Origin: Argentina anserina
Lineage: Eukaryota; Streptophyta; Magnoliopsida; Rosales; Rosaceae
Assembly: GCF_933775445.1 (NCBI RefSeq)
Contig: NC_065877.1
Location: 13,702,001-13,766,000, forward strand
Length of the DNA stretch: 64,000 nucleotides
Reading direction: 5' to 3'
The notes under the pieces were generated by a model. It did not search any database. It saw nothing but the letters and a program-made list of their open reading frames with translations, and was not told the origin of the DNA. Shown here piece by piece: positions 12,067-22,564 of this stretch. Each line of letters starts with the position of its first letter. The stretch's first letter is position 1. The position numbers and the translations under genes are program-made.

Positions 12067-12373
12067 AGTAGTATCAGAGCCGCCTCAACATCATTGTCGT
12101 TGTGTCGCCAAGCACTCACACGTGTCGCCGTGTCCCCAAAATACGGGAGGCTCCACGGGGGAGTTGAGTAGGCAGGGTCACCTCCGAAAGGGAGGACCGA
12201 ACGAGAAGATCCGTGGCAAAGTCTAGGACAAGAGATCCGGCGTGAAGTCATTGTTGGGCGATCTTTGGGAACTCCTTTTCGTCGCTCTAGGCAACGCGGG
12301 TGTACAAGGGATATGCGGGCCGTAAGTGGGGATGCCGTGTACGAGGACGTACACCAAGTTTGGTGGGGGAGGA

Positions 12374-12724
12374 TGTCACATCCCGTTTTCGGGAGTGTCA
12401 ATCGTGGGCGTCGCTGGTTAATTGAACATCAGACATATGTGGGATTTGCTCCAAGATTAAAAGTGTGGGAGATATATGGCTGCTTCTTTTGAGTGGTTCC
12501 GACATGCCGACCTGGTTCAATTCGGAGAGCTTGTCGCTAGTCGGGGACTTAACGTCGAAGATACGAGTTGGCCGCCCTACAGACAGGTTGGGGTCTGGAG
12601 CCGATCCCCTGATGAGCCCAAGGTAGAGTGAAACCAGTGCATTGCCCCATTTGATAAGACTGGCTCCATGAGGATAGAGCGCCGCTGAACCAAGTGTGGC
12701 AGCCGAATGTCTAGGTCCGTGACA
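12374..12724 (+). repeat. 3' LTR of the TRIM
   Basis: Begins directly after the polypurine tract and ends at 12724 within the GRP2 3' UTR, 56 bases beyond the GRP2 stop codon. Confidence 0.9.
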
Positions 12725-12780
12725 TAATGCATGTTTTGTCCACCCTAATACTCTTGCAGCAGCAAAGGATCGATCATCAT

Positions 12781-13208
12781 CTAGTTCTCGGTTTCGAGTC
12801 CATGGCCTCCCCCTCCCTTTCGTCCCTTGCCTCCCTTTCCTCCATTTCCTCCATTTCCTCCGTTATTTCCTCCCTTTCCTCCCCCATTTCCTTTGACGGT
12901 TCCACTATTTCTGTTATCTTCATGCGAAAAACGTATTTTAAAGGTCAGAGAGGAAAAGAAAAGACTAATTAAATTATATTAATTCTAATTAGAATAAATC
13001 GCTCTGTATATCCATGCATGCTCAGCTATTCACAAATTCATTATTACAGGAAAAAATTGCATGTAACTGTAAGAAAATTAATACTCCAGATCTAAAATTT
13101 ACCATCAATTACAACCGTTCTCTCAGATAGATCACGTTGAGCCGAGACCTCAGCAGTGATGAGGAGAACGGCAAAGACAACAAGAAGAATAGTCTTTGAG
13201 TACGCCAT
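12781..13208 (-). CDS. GRP2: secreted Gly/Asn/Lys-rich protein, 80 aa, two exons
   Basis: Exon 1 is 13208-13103 and exon 2 is 12917-12781; the 185-base intron (GTAAAT...AAG) is phase 1 as in the paralogues. The signal peptide is MAYSKTILLVVFAVLLITAE followed by VSA, and the mature protein starts QRDLSERT. The core has GGN, GGK and KGRK units and almost no His, so it is the most basic core apart from GRP5. The tail is HGLETEN, identical to GRP3. The frame is intact and the splice signals are good. Its regulatory context is badly damaged: the TATA-bearing proximal promoter found in all paralogues is absent and replaced by a fold-back MITE from 13280, and a TRIM separates the stop codon from the poly(A) signal. 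Expression is therefore doubtful. Confidence 0.8.
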
Positions 13209-13226
13209 TTCTTAGTTGATTGCTTA

Positions 13227-13229
<3 letters not shown>

Positions 13230-13261
<32 letters not shown>

Positions 13262-13279
13262 TATATATATATATATATA
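13230..13279. repeat. (TA)n microsatellite at the left edge of the MITE
   Basis: About 50 bases of nearly pure TA with one G. A second, shorter TA run (from 13680) follows the element on the other side. Confidence 0.9.
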
Positions 13280-13677
13280 GTCCCTATCCAGAGTGAAGCT
13301 TCATTCTGGAATTTCAGAGTGAAGTTCCAATTTTGACACACTTTTCGGTCAAATTTTTTCAGCATAAGCGATTCAATATTTAGTTATGCTATTCAAGATC
13401 ATCTATACAAAATTTCATCTAATTCGGATATCGTTAAGGTATTGAAATTAGATTAAATCAATGAATGAATTAAAACTGTTCAACGTGAACCGTTCGTGTA
13501 AATCTCAATTTTGAAAGCTCAAATCATTGTCAAATTGGATGAAATTTTGTATAGATGATCTTGAATAGCATACCTAAATATTGAATCGATTATGCTGAAA
13601 AAATTTGACCGAAAAGTGTGCCAAAATTGGAACTTCACTCTGAAATTTCAGAGTGAAGCTTCACTCTGGATAGAGAC
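13280..13677. mobile_element. Fold-back MITE with 148-bp arms, inserted in a TA microsatellite
   Basis: The left arm (about 13280-13427, starting GTCCCTATCCAGAGTGAAGC) is repeated inverted in the right arm (about 13530-13677, whose complement starts GTCTCTATCCAGAGTGAAGC). The arms match with only scattered differences and enclose a loop of about 100 bases. Both ends lie in TA repeats. This is the structure of a non-autonomous DNA element that targets TA tracts; the superfamily is not clear. It begins 72 bases upstream of the GRP2 start codon. Confidence 0.85.
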
Positions 13678-13699
13678 TGTATATATATATATATAAGAA

Positions 13700-15904
13700 T
13701 TGGAGCCCACTTAAAGAAGATTTTCAGCAAAATAATTGATAATCCAGTCTTAAACTTTTTTTTTTTTAACTGACAGTCTTAAACTCTTAATCACATATGC
13801 AGATATAGATCACATTTTAAGCGATGTATGTGGAAAATTGACTGTAATTATATAAATGCCTAATGATTTTCGAAATTCTTGTCATTGCCGACCTTCCAGC
13901 AAACTGTACCAGATAAATTGACTGCTACATATCTTTCTCAAGTAAATTAGAACAAAGGTGAAGGGAGTTTGTAGTATTAATTGGTAGGCTTTTCAAGCTA
14001 CTTGACTGATATTTGTAGTAATTTTACCGTGTAAGACATTTGACATGTTTCAGTCTTTGGTGATCTGTCGCTCTTTCACATGTTTCACAGTCTTTGGTGA
14101 ATTGTCGCTCTTTCATCATCAATTGACTTTAAAAATTACATATACAAATGAATATCAAGGCTAGCTAGCTAGATACAAAAATTATTCTTGGAAGCTTCTT
14201 CTAATCTTGTTAGCTAAAACAGTTGTTCTTATTTTTCTGTAATTAACCCCCATGCATTCAGCTACTATAGACCAAACCAATTAGACACGGTAAACAAAGT
14301 GTACTCATAAATAACGGGAAAAACAATTAAGAAAAACAAATATGCATGATCACTTTCTTTAGCTAATTTCTCCCACTCCCACGCTCATCAGGTGTGTAGA
14401 AAAATTCAAGAATTTAATTAATAATTTTTTTTTTCAACAACCAAGTAAACCAAGCTATCATAAAGTCGGTCATTGATATACTAGATAGGTAGCCATCAGA
14501 ACTTCAGAAGGAACCCAGTAAGTTGGGTCATATGTACAGCCAACACAAATCAAATGTGAACGCTTTTGTATAACTATTCCATTGATTGGTGATTAAAAAT
14601 GTAAATTAATAAATTGGTCATTCCACACTAAAGAGTTATAAGTGATCGACTTTCAGTAGTGCTTCGACTTAATTGTTTCCCGATTGAAGTCATGATTGGG
14701 TTCAAAATGAACCGTCTGATCACATTTCCAAACTGTTAATGAAAATAAGATGACAAGAGACTTCTGAGAAAAAAAATATGACAAGGGATTATGGGAAGAC
14801 ACCATAGCTCCTTGAACGCCCAAACGAAAACAGGCCTACAAGAATAAGATCTAAGAATATATACTTCTCACATGTTTCTTTAAATCCGATTAGGATTCCG
14901 ACCACCAAATTCACTGCAAATGAAAGTAACGATTGCCGGTAGGTTAGAATTGCTTGTCCGACAGCAAATAGATTTATAAAAATTTACGAATCGACCGGTT
15001 TCCTCCAATAATTATTTACCCCTAGCCAGGTTCAACGAGACGGGTGAGCTAATGAGTAATGAGGATAGAATCCCACCACAGTAAAGGATTCGTAAAGAAC
15101 GAACTAGGATATATAGGATTTTACTATTTTTCAGCTTAAAAGCGGCAGTAGATGAGAGGTTTCCAATGATAAAAAATTTCGACGCTATCTCTCTTCTCTA
15201 TTTTATGAATTCATCAATCACTGCGCTTATATGAAGACAGTCGTACCGGACCTTCTTGAAAAAGCTTCTATGGACATGCAAGTATTTCATGTATTACTAT
15301 TAGATCGAAAATTCTTCCCTCCACTCACTTGACCTACGTGGCACAAGCCGAACCACATCCTTCAGACAGATGTGACGTTAGTCAAATACAACCGCTATCG
15401 TTTGTTTTTAGATACAAGTGGTCTGATAAAAAACACAAAAGATAAGAATCTTTAGTAGTGGAGACCAGCGAGCTTTCTGCTCCTTCTAGCTCTTAGTAAC
15501 AACAACAAGCACTCGTCCTCGTCGTCGGAAAGAAATTTGTCGACAATTTCTTATTTATTTACTTTATGTCCATATGTTACGAGTCTTTTTTTAATTATGA
15601 TCAAACCATGATTATTTATATTATTTTGATTACAATATATTATATCTGTATTAATTTTAATTTTTTGAATAACTTTTAATTTTAGTTGTAATTCATATTT
15701 ATTTTTCTATGTTTATTGGGTACCTACACCCTTGAACAACATTTTGCTTCTTTTTTTTTCCTATTAGAACAACGTTCTATGCACATTTTGCTTTGTTTTT
15801 ATTTTCGTATGGATCTTTATTTTATGTAATTATTTATAGTTTGATATTATTTTCTTAATTAATATAATTATTCCTTCATGCATCGTTAAAAAAAAGTTAA
15901 AAAG
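13700..15904. other. Intergenic stretch; first part is the distal upstream region of GRP2
   Basis: From 13695 to about 13990 the sequence is similar to 27449-27750 upstream of GRP3 (shared phrases GAATTGGAG(C/T)CCAC, ACTG(C/A)CATAT(C/-)TTTCTCA(A/G)GTAAATTAGA). Beyond about 14000 no gene, RNA or repeat structure was recognised. Confidence 0.5.
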
Positions 15905-17110
15905 TGAAACACCATGACCCATAACTAACCTATTTACGCAAGTAAGACCTGATTTAAATCAACAATAACCCATATTCTAACCTAGAATATTTGTGGTTGC
16001 ACTCAAACCTTGGTTGGGCTGCCTACGTACCATTTAAAAAGGATCAAGTCATTAGTAATAATACAGTTAGGTAAATCCAATTAATTAATCCTTACTCTCT
16101 AGGACGAAAATAAAAACAATCCAACGGGTGGATTTTCACGATTTACAATCCAGCAATCCGTATTCTCGGTAAATCTTAACAATTCTTAACTTTAACGATT
16201 CAATCTCACAATCTATTCATGAATTCCCTACACCGAGAGGGTTATTTTACATCCCAAAACTCGGTCGGATTCCAACGCCACGCGCTGCCAGCAGTGGCGG
16301 TGCTGCCACTATTCCAGTGACCTCTGATCATCACCAAATGTCATAACCACAATCAAAACGACATTTCTAACAACTTTCTAGTTCACAACAAAGTCTAGTT
16401 TCAAGCCTAAACAGTCCAATTTCAACCAAACCAAAAACCCCAAATTTTCAAACCCTAGAATTCAAATTCGTTGATTCTCTTACCTCGATGCGAGTTGGCT
16501 CAATTCCTTTGGAGGGTTTGATACACGACTCCTTACGCTCCTTTTTGGTACCAGTTTTGCAGCCTATGGTGATGGGAGGAGGGAGTTCCGACGAAAGGAG
16601 TGATCAGCGGTGATGAAGTTTCCAAGCGACGCCGCACCTACAAAGCGGCGAGGTGGGGTCGGCCACCAACCCAGATCGACGGAGGGTGGAGCTAGCTCTC
16701 AAATGGGACCGATGCGCTAGTCTGGAGTGGCCGGACGACAGCATTCCGGCGAGGAGAAGGCAGCGGGGACGAGCTCGGGAAAACGGGGTTTTTCTCCCGA
16801 TGAACAATGTCGCCAAAAATTTGAATTTCTTTGCTTCTTTTCTCCATTTAGTCTGATTTTTACCCATATTTATACTATTTTTCAAAATGTCCCCATACCC
16901 TTTTTGATTCATAACGTTTTCATACAAATTCTGATTTGCCCTTGTCGTGTGTCTACGAATTCGTATCGACGAACTCTACAACTTTTGTGAATGAAGTTTT
17001 CTCGAAAAACTCACGCATCGAAAATTCAATATTTAGACTCTCTATACTTAGTATGACTCCCAATAAAAGCTAAAAGTAAAATCGTACGGGTAAAAGGTCG
17101 GGGCGTGTCA
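15905..17110 (-). repeat. 3' LTR of the LARD-like element
   Basis: Starts TGAAACACCATGACCC on the plus strand and ends GGGCGTGTCA. It aligns along its length with 20386-21534; one difference is an extra stretch around 16300-16375 missing from the other copy. Short open frames in both LTRs are by-products. Confidence 0.85.
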
Positions 17111-17121
17111 ATTCTCTCCTC
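17111..17121 (-). other. Polypurine tract of the LARD-like element
   Basis: GAGGAGAGAAT on the minus strand, directly before the 3' LTR. It supports the minus orientation. Confidence 0.6.
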
Positions 17122-18923
17122 ATAAAAATTTCACCCTCGAAATTTACATACTTGACAAAAAGGAAAAGGGTATGGTTTCCTCCCCTAATCTTTTGTCTCC
17201 CAAATTTTAAATGATGACCTCCCACGTCATACACACATCAGAGGGTGATCCCACTATGCCTCGATCCAATAAAACATACATCTCAGAATACGATTATTGT
17301 TCTATATATATATATATATATATATATATCGGAATGAGTACCTCTTTATAAAAGAGTTTGACACGAAATATCCACTGAATAAATATTGAATATTTCTAAA
17401 AATTGGGGATACCCCGCAGATCACATACCAAGCACCTCGACGATTCCTGCGATATCCTAGCGCGACTCCTACATACCTAAACTACCCTGATATACTATAA
17501 ATCATTCAATCTCAACTCAAAAGATTTCCAAAGCCACATGAGATCCATTCTCTAAAAGTGACACCAAAGGTTAAACAAAATCAATCGATCAATTCTTTAA
17601 ACGATACTCTGTTCCATACTTAAGCAATGCCAACAGGCCACGCAGTTCGCTTCTATGTTCTCATTACGAGTACCAACTAATTCTCTTTTATCAACACCAC
17701 TAAAGCTATTAGAAATCTCTAGCTTTGATAAACTAGCAAGAATCTTTCATTATCAAGTTAATGTCTCTATAGTTTGAAATCCATAAGTTCTAGGTTGAAA
17801 TGCGCCAGTTATTAACGGTGGTAGCGACGCAACTAGTGGCCAACGGAAATATGTCACAACCAAAATTTTGACCAAATTACCGAATTAAGAATATGAGGGA
17901 ATGGGTAACAAGTATTTACTATTAATACACCGAGAATAGTCCCCAACTGTCCACACCAAGAAATTTATTTAGATAAGTAAAGACTCGTCGGAAATATCAC
18001 ACTCAACCTTGAGCTTTTCAAAGGGACACGATAGCAAGGAAGTTACCCTAAACATCTCGTTTCACGAGGAATCACTAAAATATAAATTAACCAAAAAATC
18101 AAACTCTCAAGATCATTTGGCCCCCAACGAAAAAGACACAAGTCCATGAAGATCATGACCTCCCGGGTCAAAACTGAATCAGTAAGTGGTCCTACCACAC
18201 TACGATCCAATAGAAATAGATCACAAAATACAAGTATTGTAATACGTATTAAAATACGTACTACCCTTATTACTCCACACAATAGACAAGCTAGAACTCG
18301 AAATACCTCTCGAATCAATACGAAAAATTTCCTTCTAAGAGTTCTCAACTCATAATTCATTTCTAAATAATTGATGGTGTCACATTGATCCGTTACTGTG
18401 AAGCATAACATTCAACCAACATGACCACTATCAAAAGAGATTACCAAAATAACCTAACATCTACGGCGAGTCGTGCGAGACCCTTATCAAATGAGGCATA
18501 CCAAAATTTCAGCATAGTCTCTCCTGAAAGTAGCTAACCCTACCTGCACAACAACGACACTTCTAATAATAACAAAACCACCACAACACCTAGAGCCATC
18601 TGCTCCTCCAGTCAAAACGGCATCCACATCATTTAGAACAATTTTCAGGCATCAACAATAACAAATCACAACCTATAAAATTCATAAGTTGTCCATCACA
18701 TTATGAGGCGTTAGGACACATAACATCGATCGACCCTTGGAGCTTTCCACTCCTCTTAAACCACAACCGCCCAACGTAATTTACGACAACAAGATTCATT
18801 AATCACGTAAAATATAATTCCCGAGAATCTCATTGCTGAATAAATTACTAAAATATCGGAACTAACTTATCAATTTCTGAGATTTCCAATCGCAGATAAA
18901 TATCCGACGAATAATAGAAAATA

Positions 18924-19540
18924 AACTAGCCCCGCTAGTCTCCATAAAGTGATAATCATAATATAGAAGTAGACTAGTCCCACTAGTCAAAATAATAAAT
19001 CAATAACAGAAACTGGACTAGCCCCGCTAGTCAAAGTGATATCTCAAGTCATAAATGTAAACTAACCCACTGGTTAAAATAATATTATCATGCCATATAA
19101 TGAGGACTAGCCCCGCTAGTCTAGATAAATCATTAAGAATAGCTAGAAGCCGACTAGCCCCGCTAGTCAAAACAAATATAACAAATAATAACAAGAAATG
19201 GACTAGCCCCGCTAGTGAAATAGGATAATCGGTAAAAAGTGGACTAGCCCCGCTAGCCTGAATTGAATAAATAAGGATAACAACTGGCAAGTGGACTAGC
19301 CTTGCTAATCAAATAAAATAAGAAGTGCCATACAATATGCATGTCGGGAAAAATATATACATATATAATCTCAAGTTCTCAATATCGTCACGTTACGTTT
19401 ACAGAGAGGGTATTGAATTGTCATGTCATTGTCAACTATACAACATCGTCTCCCAGGCAGAAAAGTGATATAGTATGCTAGCATAATCATATCAAAGTGT
19501 ATGGCCTCAAAAAATAATGAGTGAACTAGCCCTGCTAGTC
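18924..19540 (-). repeat. Array of about ten evenly spaced 17-nt hairpins
   Basis: The palindrome GACTAGC-CCC-GCTAGTC or a close variant starts at 18924, 18972, 19016, about 19059, 19105, 19152, 19201, 19242, 19294 and 19524. The first nine are 41-52 bases apart; the tenth lies 230 bases on. The AT-rich spacers (about 24-33 bases) are far less alike than the palindromes. In the sense (minus) strand the loop is GGG. Copy 2 has a double change that keeps the stem, and copies 1, 8, 9 and 10 differ by single changes that leave G-U pairs in the sense RNA. Function unknown; RNA packaging or dimerisation is a guess. Confidence 0.85.
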
Positions 19541-19589
19541 ACAATATAATAAATGAGAATAATCGTAAAAAGATATATCATTTTTATCC

Positions 19590-19780
19590 GTTGATCATGC
19601 CCATTTTTATATTGTCAAATGAGAGGATACCAGAAAGAATTGAATATGATTATGCATGCCCCCTTTATAGGATTAAATGAGAGGATACCGGAATAAAATA
19701 GAAAATCATTATTATATGTTGATCGTACCCCTTTTATATAGTTAAAGAAGAGGATACTAGAATAAGAATAGATAGAGCGA
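19590..19780 (-). repeat. Three copies of a 55-65-base repeat
   Basis: Three successive blocks share GAT(C/T)(A/G)TGCC/TACC, then a T-rich stretch, then GA(G)AGGATAC(C/T)(A/G)GAA, at about 19593, 19650 and 19708. They lie just beyond the hairpin array inside the same element. Confidence 0.6.
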
Positions 19781-20363
19781 GTACGGTTCCCAACCGTACA
19801 TATAAATCTCAATATCAAATAAGAGAATTCAAAGAAAAATAATAATATAATCTGACATGTCCCACATGTCGCAATATAAGGAAATAAAACAGTTAATATT
19901 ATCTCCCGGAAATCCTATTTCCGAAATATTCCATTAACCAAAGCCAAGGGACATTAATCATATATGAAATTCAAATGAAACATACACACCTAGAAATCCC
20001 ATTTCATAATAAATATTCATCAAAATTTTCCGCGGATCCCATTGTCGGATAAATGTAGACAAAATCCAAAGATATTAACTAAGGCGTTAAATAAATCTCA
20101 TATTCATTTTCCAAGTCAAATAAATGGAACTTTATAATTACGGTTTCCAACCTAAATAAATGAATAAAAGGACGTATACTCAAATAAAATTCACGAGATT
20201 CTCATTCCCAGCAACACTCACTCAATTTAATTATTCACAAGCCGTTATTAATCAATAAGAAATAAAACTCAATATCACGCCAAAATTTACTAATTAACAT
20301 AATTGATATTTCACATCTCTAATCACAGAATCACTACTTTAAATGTACGATGGCCCGAGCGTT

Positions 20364-20383
20364 GAACCTAAACTCTTATACCA
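20364..20383 (-). other. Primer-binding site of the LARD-like element, variant initiator-Met type
   Basis: TGGTATAAGAGTTTAGGTTC on the minus strand; the usual site begins TGGTATCAGAGC. Two differences in the first twelve bases suggest decay. Confidence 0.65.
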
Positions 20384-20385
20384 AA

Positions 20386-21534
20386 TGAAATACCCTGACC
20401 CAGAACTAAGCTATTTACACAAGTAAGACCCGATTTAAATCAACAATAACCCATATTCTAATCTAGAATATTTTTGGTTGCACCTAAACCTTGGTTGGGC
20501 TGCCTACGTACCCTTTAAAAGGGATCAAGTCATTTGTAGTTCAATACAGTTAGGTAAATCTAATTAATTAATCATTGCTCTCTAGGATGAAAATAGTAAT
20601 AATCCAACGGGTGGATTTTCACGATTTACAATATGGTAATCTGTATTCTCGGTAAATCTTAAAAATTCTTAACTTTAACGATTCAATCTCACAATTTATT
20701 CATGAATTCCCTACACCGAGAGAGTTATTTTACATCCCAAAACTCGGCCGGATTCCGGCGCCACGCGCCGCTGGCAGTGGCAGCGCTGCCACTGTTTAGT
20801 TTCTAACAATTTCCTAGTTCACAACAAAGTTTAGTTTCTAGCCTAAACAATCCAATTTCAACAAAACCAAAAACCCCAAATTTTCAAACCCTAGAATTGA
20901 AATTCGTCGATTCTGTTATGTCGATGCGAGTTGGCTCAATTCATTTGGAGGGTTTGATACACGATTCCTTGCGCTCCTTTTGGTACCAATTTCACGGCCT
21001 ATCGTGGCCCGAGAAAAGGAGCGATCGACAGTGGTGAAGCTTCTAGGCGACGCCGCTCCTACATGGTGAGGAGGTGGGGTCAGCCACCAACCCAGATCAA
21101 CAGAGGGTGGAGCTAGCTCTCGAATGAGAGCAGTGCGCCGGTCTGGAGTGGCCAGATGACGGCGTTCCGGCGAGGAGATGGCGGTGGGGTCGGGCTCGGG
21201 AAAACGGGGTTTTTACCCCTGATGAACAGTGCCGCCAAAAATTTGAATTTCGTTTTCTTCTTTTCTCCCTTTTTTAATGATTTTTACCCATATTCATACT
21301 ATTTTTCAAAATTGCCCCATACCCTTTTTGATTCATAACGTTTTCATACAAACTCCGATTTGAGTTTGACGCGTGTCTACGAATTCGTTTCGACGAGCTC
21401 TACAACTTTTATGAAGGAAGTTTTCCCGAAAAATTTACGCATCAAAAGTCAATATTTAGAGTCTCTATACTTAGTACGACTCCCGATAAAAGGTAAAAGT
21501 AAAACTATAAGGGTAAAATATTTGGGGCGTTTCA
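20386..21534 (-). repeat. 5' LTR of the LARD-like element
   Basis: Bounded by TGAAATACCCTGACCC at 20386 and GGGGCGTTTCA at 21534. It pairs with 15905-17110. Confidence 0.85.
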
Positions 21535-21652
21535 AAAAAAAGAAGAGATGAGAGAACATGCATGTTCGATGCGACCTTGAAGGGACCTCAAGTATAGAAC
21601 TTACAAGCGTGGGTCTTGGGAGAAAAATATTAGACCAGCAAATGGTTTTACA

Positions 21653-22556
21653 CAAGGACTGAAAAATCGAAATTATCGTTGATATTTCGGCGATAATTTC
21701 GTTTTTCTCGCCTTACGATATATCTTTCATATACCAGTATAATTTCGTCCGATATTTTTGAAATTTCCCGATATATCGCGATATTTTCGAAATTATTGGG
21801 AAATATCGCGATATATCCACGTTCTGCCACGTGTCGCCACCACAAAAAAAATTCAAACATGATTTTAAGGGGAATCGAACCCCTAATCACATGGTTAGGC
21901 ACTCTATGACCTTACCATCTCAACCAATTCATGTTATTGTTTTTTTTATGCAATTATTATGATATATACCATCTTACAAAAAACATTTGATAAATTGTCT
22001 AATCCCAACTAATTTTATTAGTTTCTTTTTTCCTTCCTTATTATTCAACTAAAAGTCATTGTTAGCTAATTTTTAATTTCTTTCCTTTGTTAACTTTACT
22101 ATACTACAAATACATAAAAAGATGTAATGCATTGTCACCACTACTATTTCATTTGTTCTTCTTAATATGTTTCTTCCACTTACCTACTATCATATAAATT
22201 GATGATGAATTTATGAGAGAAGCTCAACAATGCATTATTCACTATATTCTTTTCAAGTTAATTAGATGTTTATATTTTAAAATCAATTTTTACGAATTCT
22301 CGATGGTTGCTCTATCTCAAATCACTACAACTCCTTATAGACTAAAAAATTCTACAATATTTTCTTATAAAATATAGTAGAGAATTGATTAAAGAAACAT
22401 CTCTTAAAATTACATCCATAATTTCCATATTTTTATTTAAATTTCCATCAATTTTCTCAATTATTTTTCAAGATCGATATTTCCCCGATATTTCCGTCGA
22501 AATTTCCATTTTTTGAAGCCTCGATATATCCGTAATTACCGATATTTTAGTCCTTG
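21653..22556. mobile_element. Non-autonomous hAT-like element (904 bp) with 8-bp target duplication
   Basis: The inverted ends are CAAGGACTGAAAAATCG (left) and, complemented, CAAGGACTAAAATATCG (right). Both sides are flanked by GTTTTACA (21645-21652 and 22557-22564), a perfect 8-bp duplication as made by hAT transposases. The subterminal parts are full of CGATAT/ATATCG motifs, which may be transposase-binding repeats. There is no transposase frame. A tRNA-like core lies inside on the minus strand. Confidence 0.85.
21871..21926 (-). other. tRNA-like core (box A and box B) inside the hAT-like element
   Basis: Minus strand: box A TGGTTGAGATGG at 21926-21915 fits TRGYNNARNNGG, and box B GGTTCGATTCC at 21881-21871 fits GGTTCGANTCC exactly, 45 bases apart start to start. 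A T-arm (AGGGG-TTCGATT-CCCCT) is visible, and ACATGA/TCATGT upstream and downstream could pair like an acceptor stem. There is no convincing D stem or full cloverleaf, so this is a tRNA-derived (SINE-head-like) sequence, not a working tRNA. Confidence 0.65.
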
Positions 22557-22564
22557 GTTTTACA

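Larger units (their letters stand above)
11715..12724 (+). mobile_element. TRIM (small non-coding LTR retrotransposon)
   Basis: Two LTRs of about 351 bases (11715-12066 and 12374-12724) flank a 307-base internal region. The 3' LTR starts TGTCACATCCCG and ends CCGTGACA; the 5' LTR starts TATCAC, one substitution away. Two bases after the 5' LTR lies TAGTATCAGAGC (12069-12080), one mismatch from the standard initiator-tRNA-Met primer site. GGTGGGGGAGGA (12362-12373) abuts the 3' LTR as the polypurine tract. No protein is encoded; open frames here are chance. The element sits inside the 3' UTR of GRP2. No clear 5-bp target duplication was found. Confidence 0.9.
15905..21534 (-). mobile_element. 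Non-coding LTR retrotransposon (LARD-like)
   Basis: Two LTRs of 1.15-1.2 kb (15905-17110 and 20386-21534) flank 3.3 kb of internal sequence. On the minus strand TGGTATAAGAGTTTAGG begins two bases after the right-hand LTR, a two-mismatch version of the initiator-Met primer site, and GAGGAGAGAAT abuts the left-hand LTR as polypurine tract, so the sense strand is minus. No gag or pol motif was found in the internal region, so it must depend on another element's proteins. LTR ends TGAAA...GGGGCGT(T/G)TCA read like those of Del/Tekay-type elements. The internal part holds a hairpin array and a set of three 55-65-base repeats. Target duplication is unclear because the flanks are A-rich. Confidence 0.85.

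Noticed and set aside
11739..12401. 220-codon open frame on the minus strand
   Set aside because: It runs antisense through the TRIM, across the 5' LTR and internal region; its length comes from GC-rich sequence, with no motif.
13150..13365. Open frame with Tyr-Ile repeats near GRP2
   Set aside because: It reads through the TA microsatellite and the MITE arm.
16604..16990. Several short open frames near 16.6-17.0 kb and again near 21.2-21.6 kb
   Set aside because: They are equivalent positions in the two LTRs of one non-coding element and are not conserved between them.
18924..19540. Repeat-spacer geometry that resembles a CRISPR array
   Set aside because: It lies inside a plant LTR retrotransposon, the repeats are only 17 nt, the spacers are AT-rich and partly alike, and there are no cas genes.
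21871..21926. Functional tRNA gene
   Set aside because: Box A and box B are good, but no D stem or anticodon arm can be formed and the sequence sits inside a transposon.
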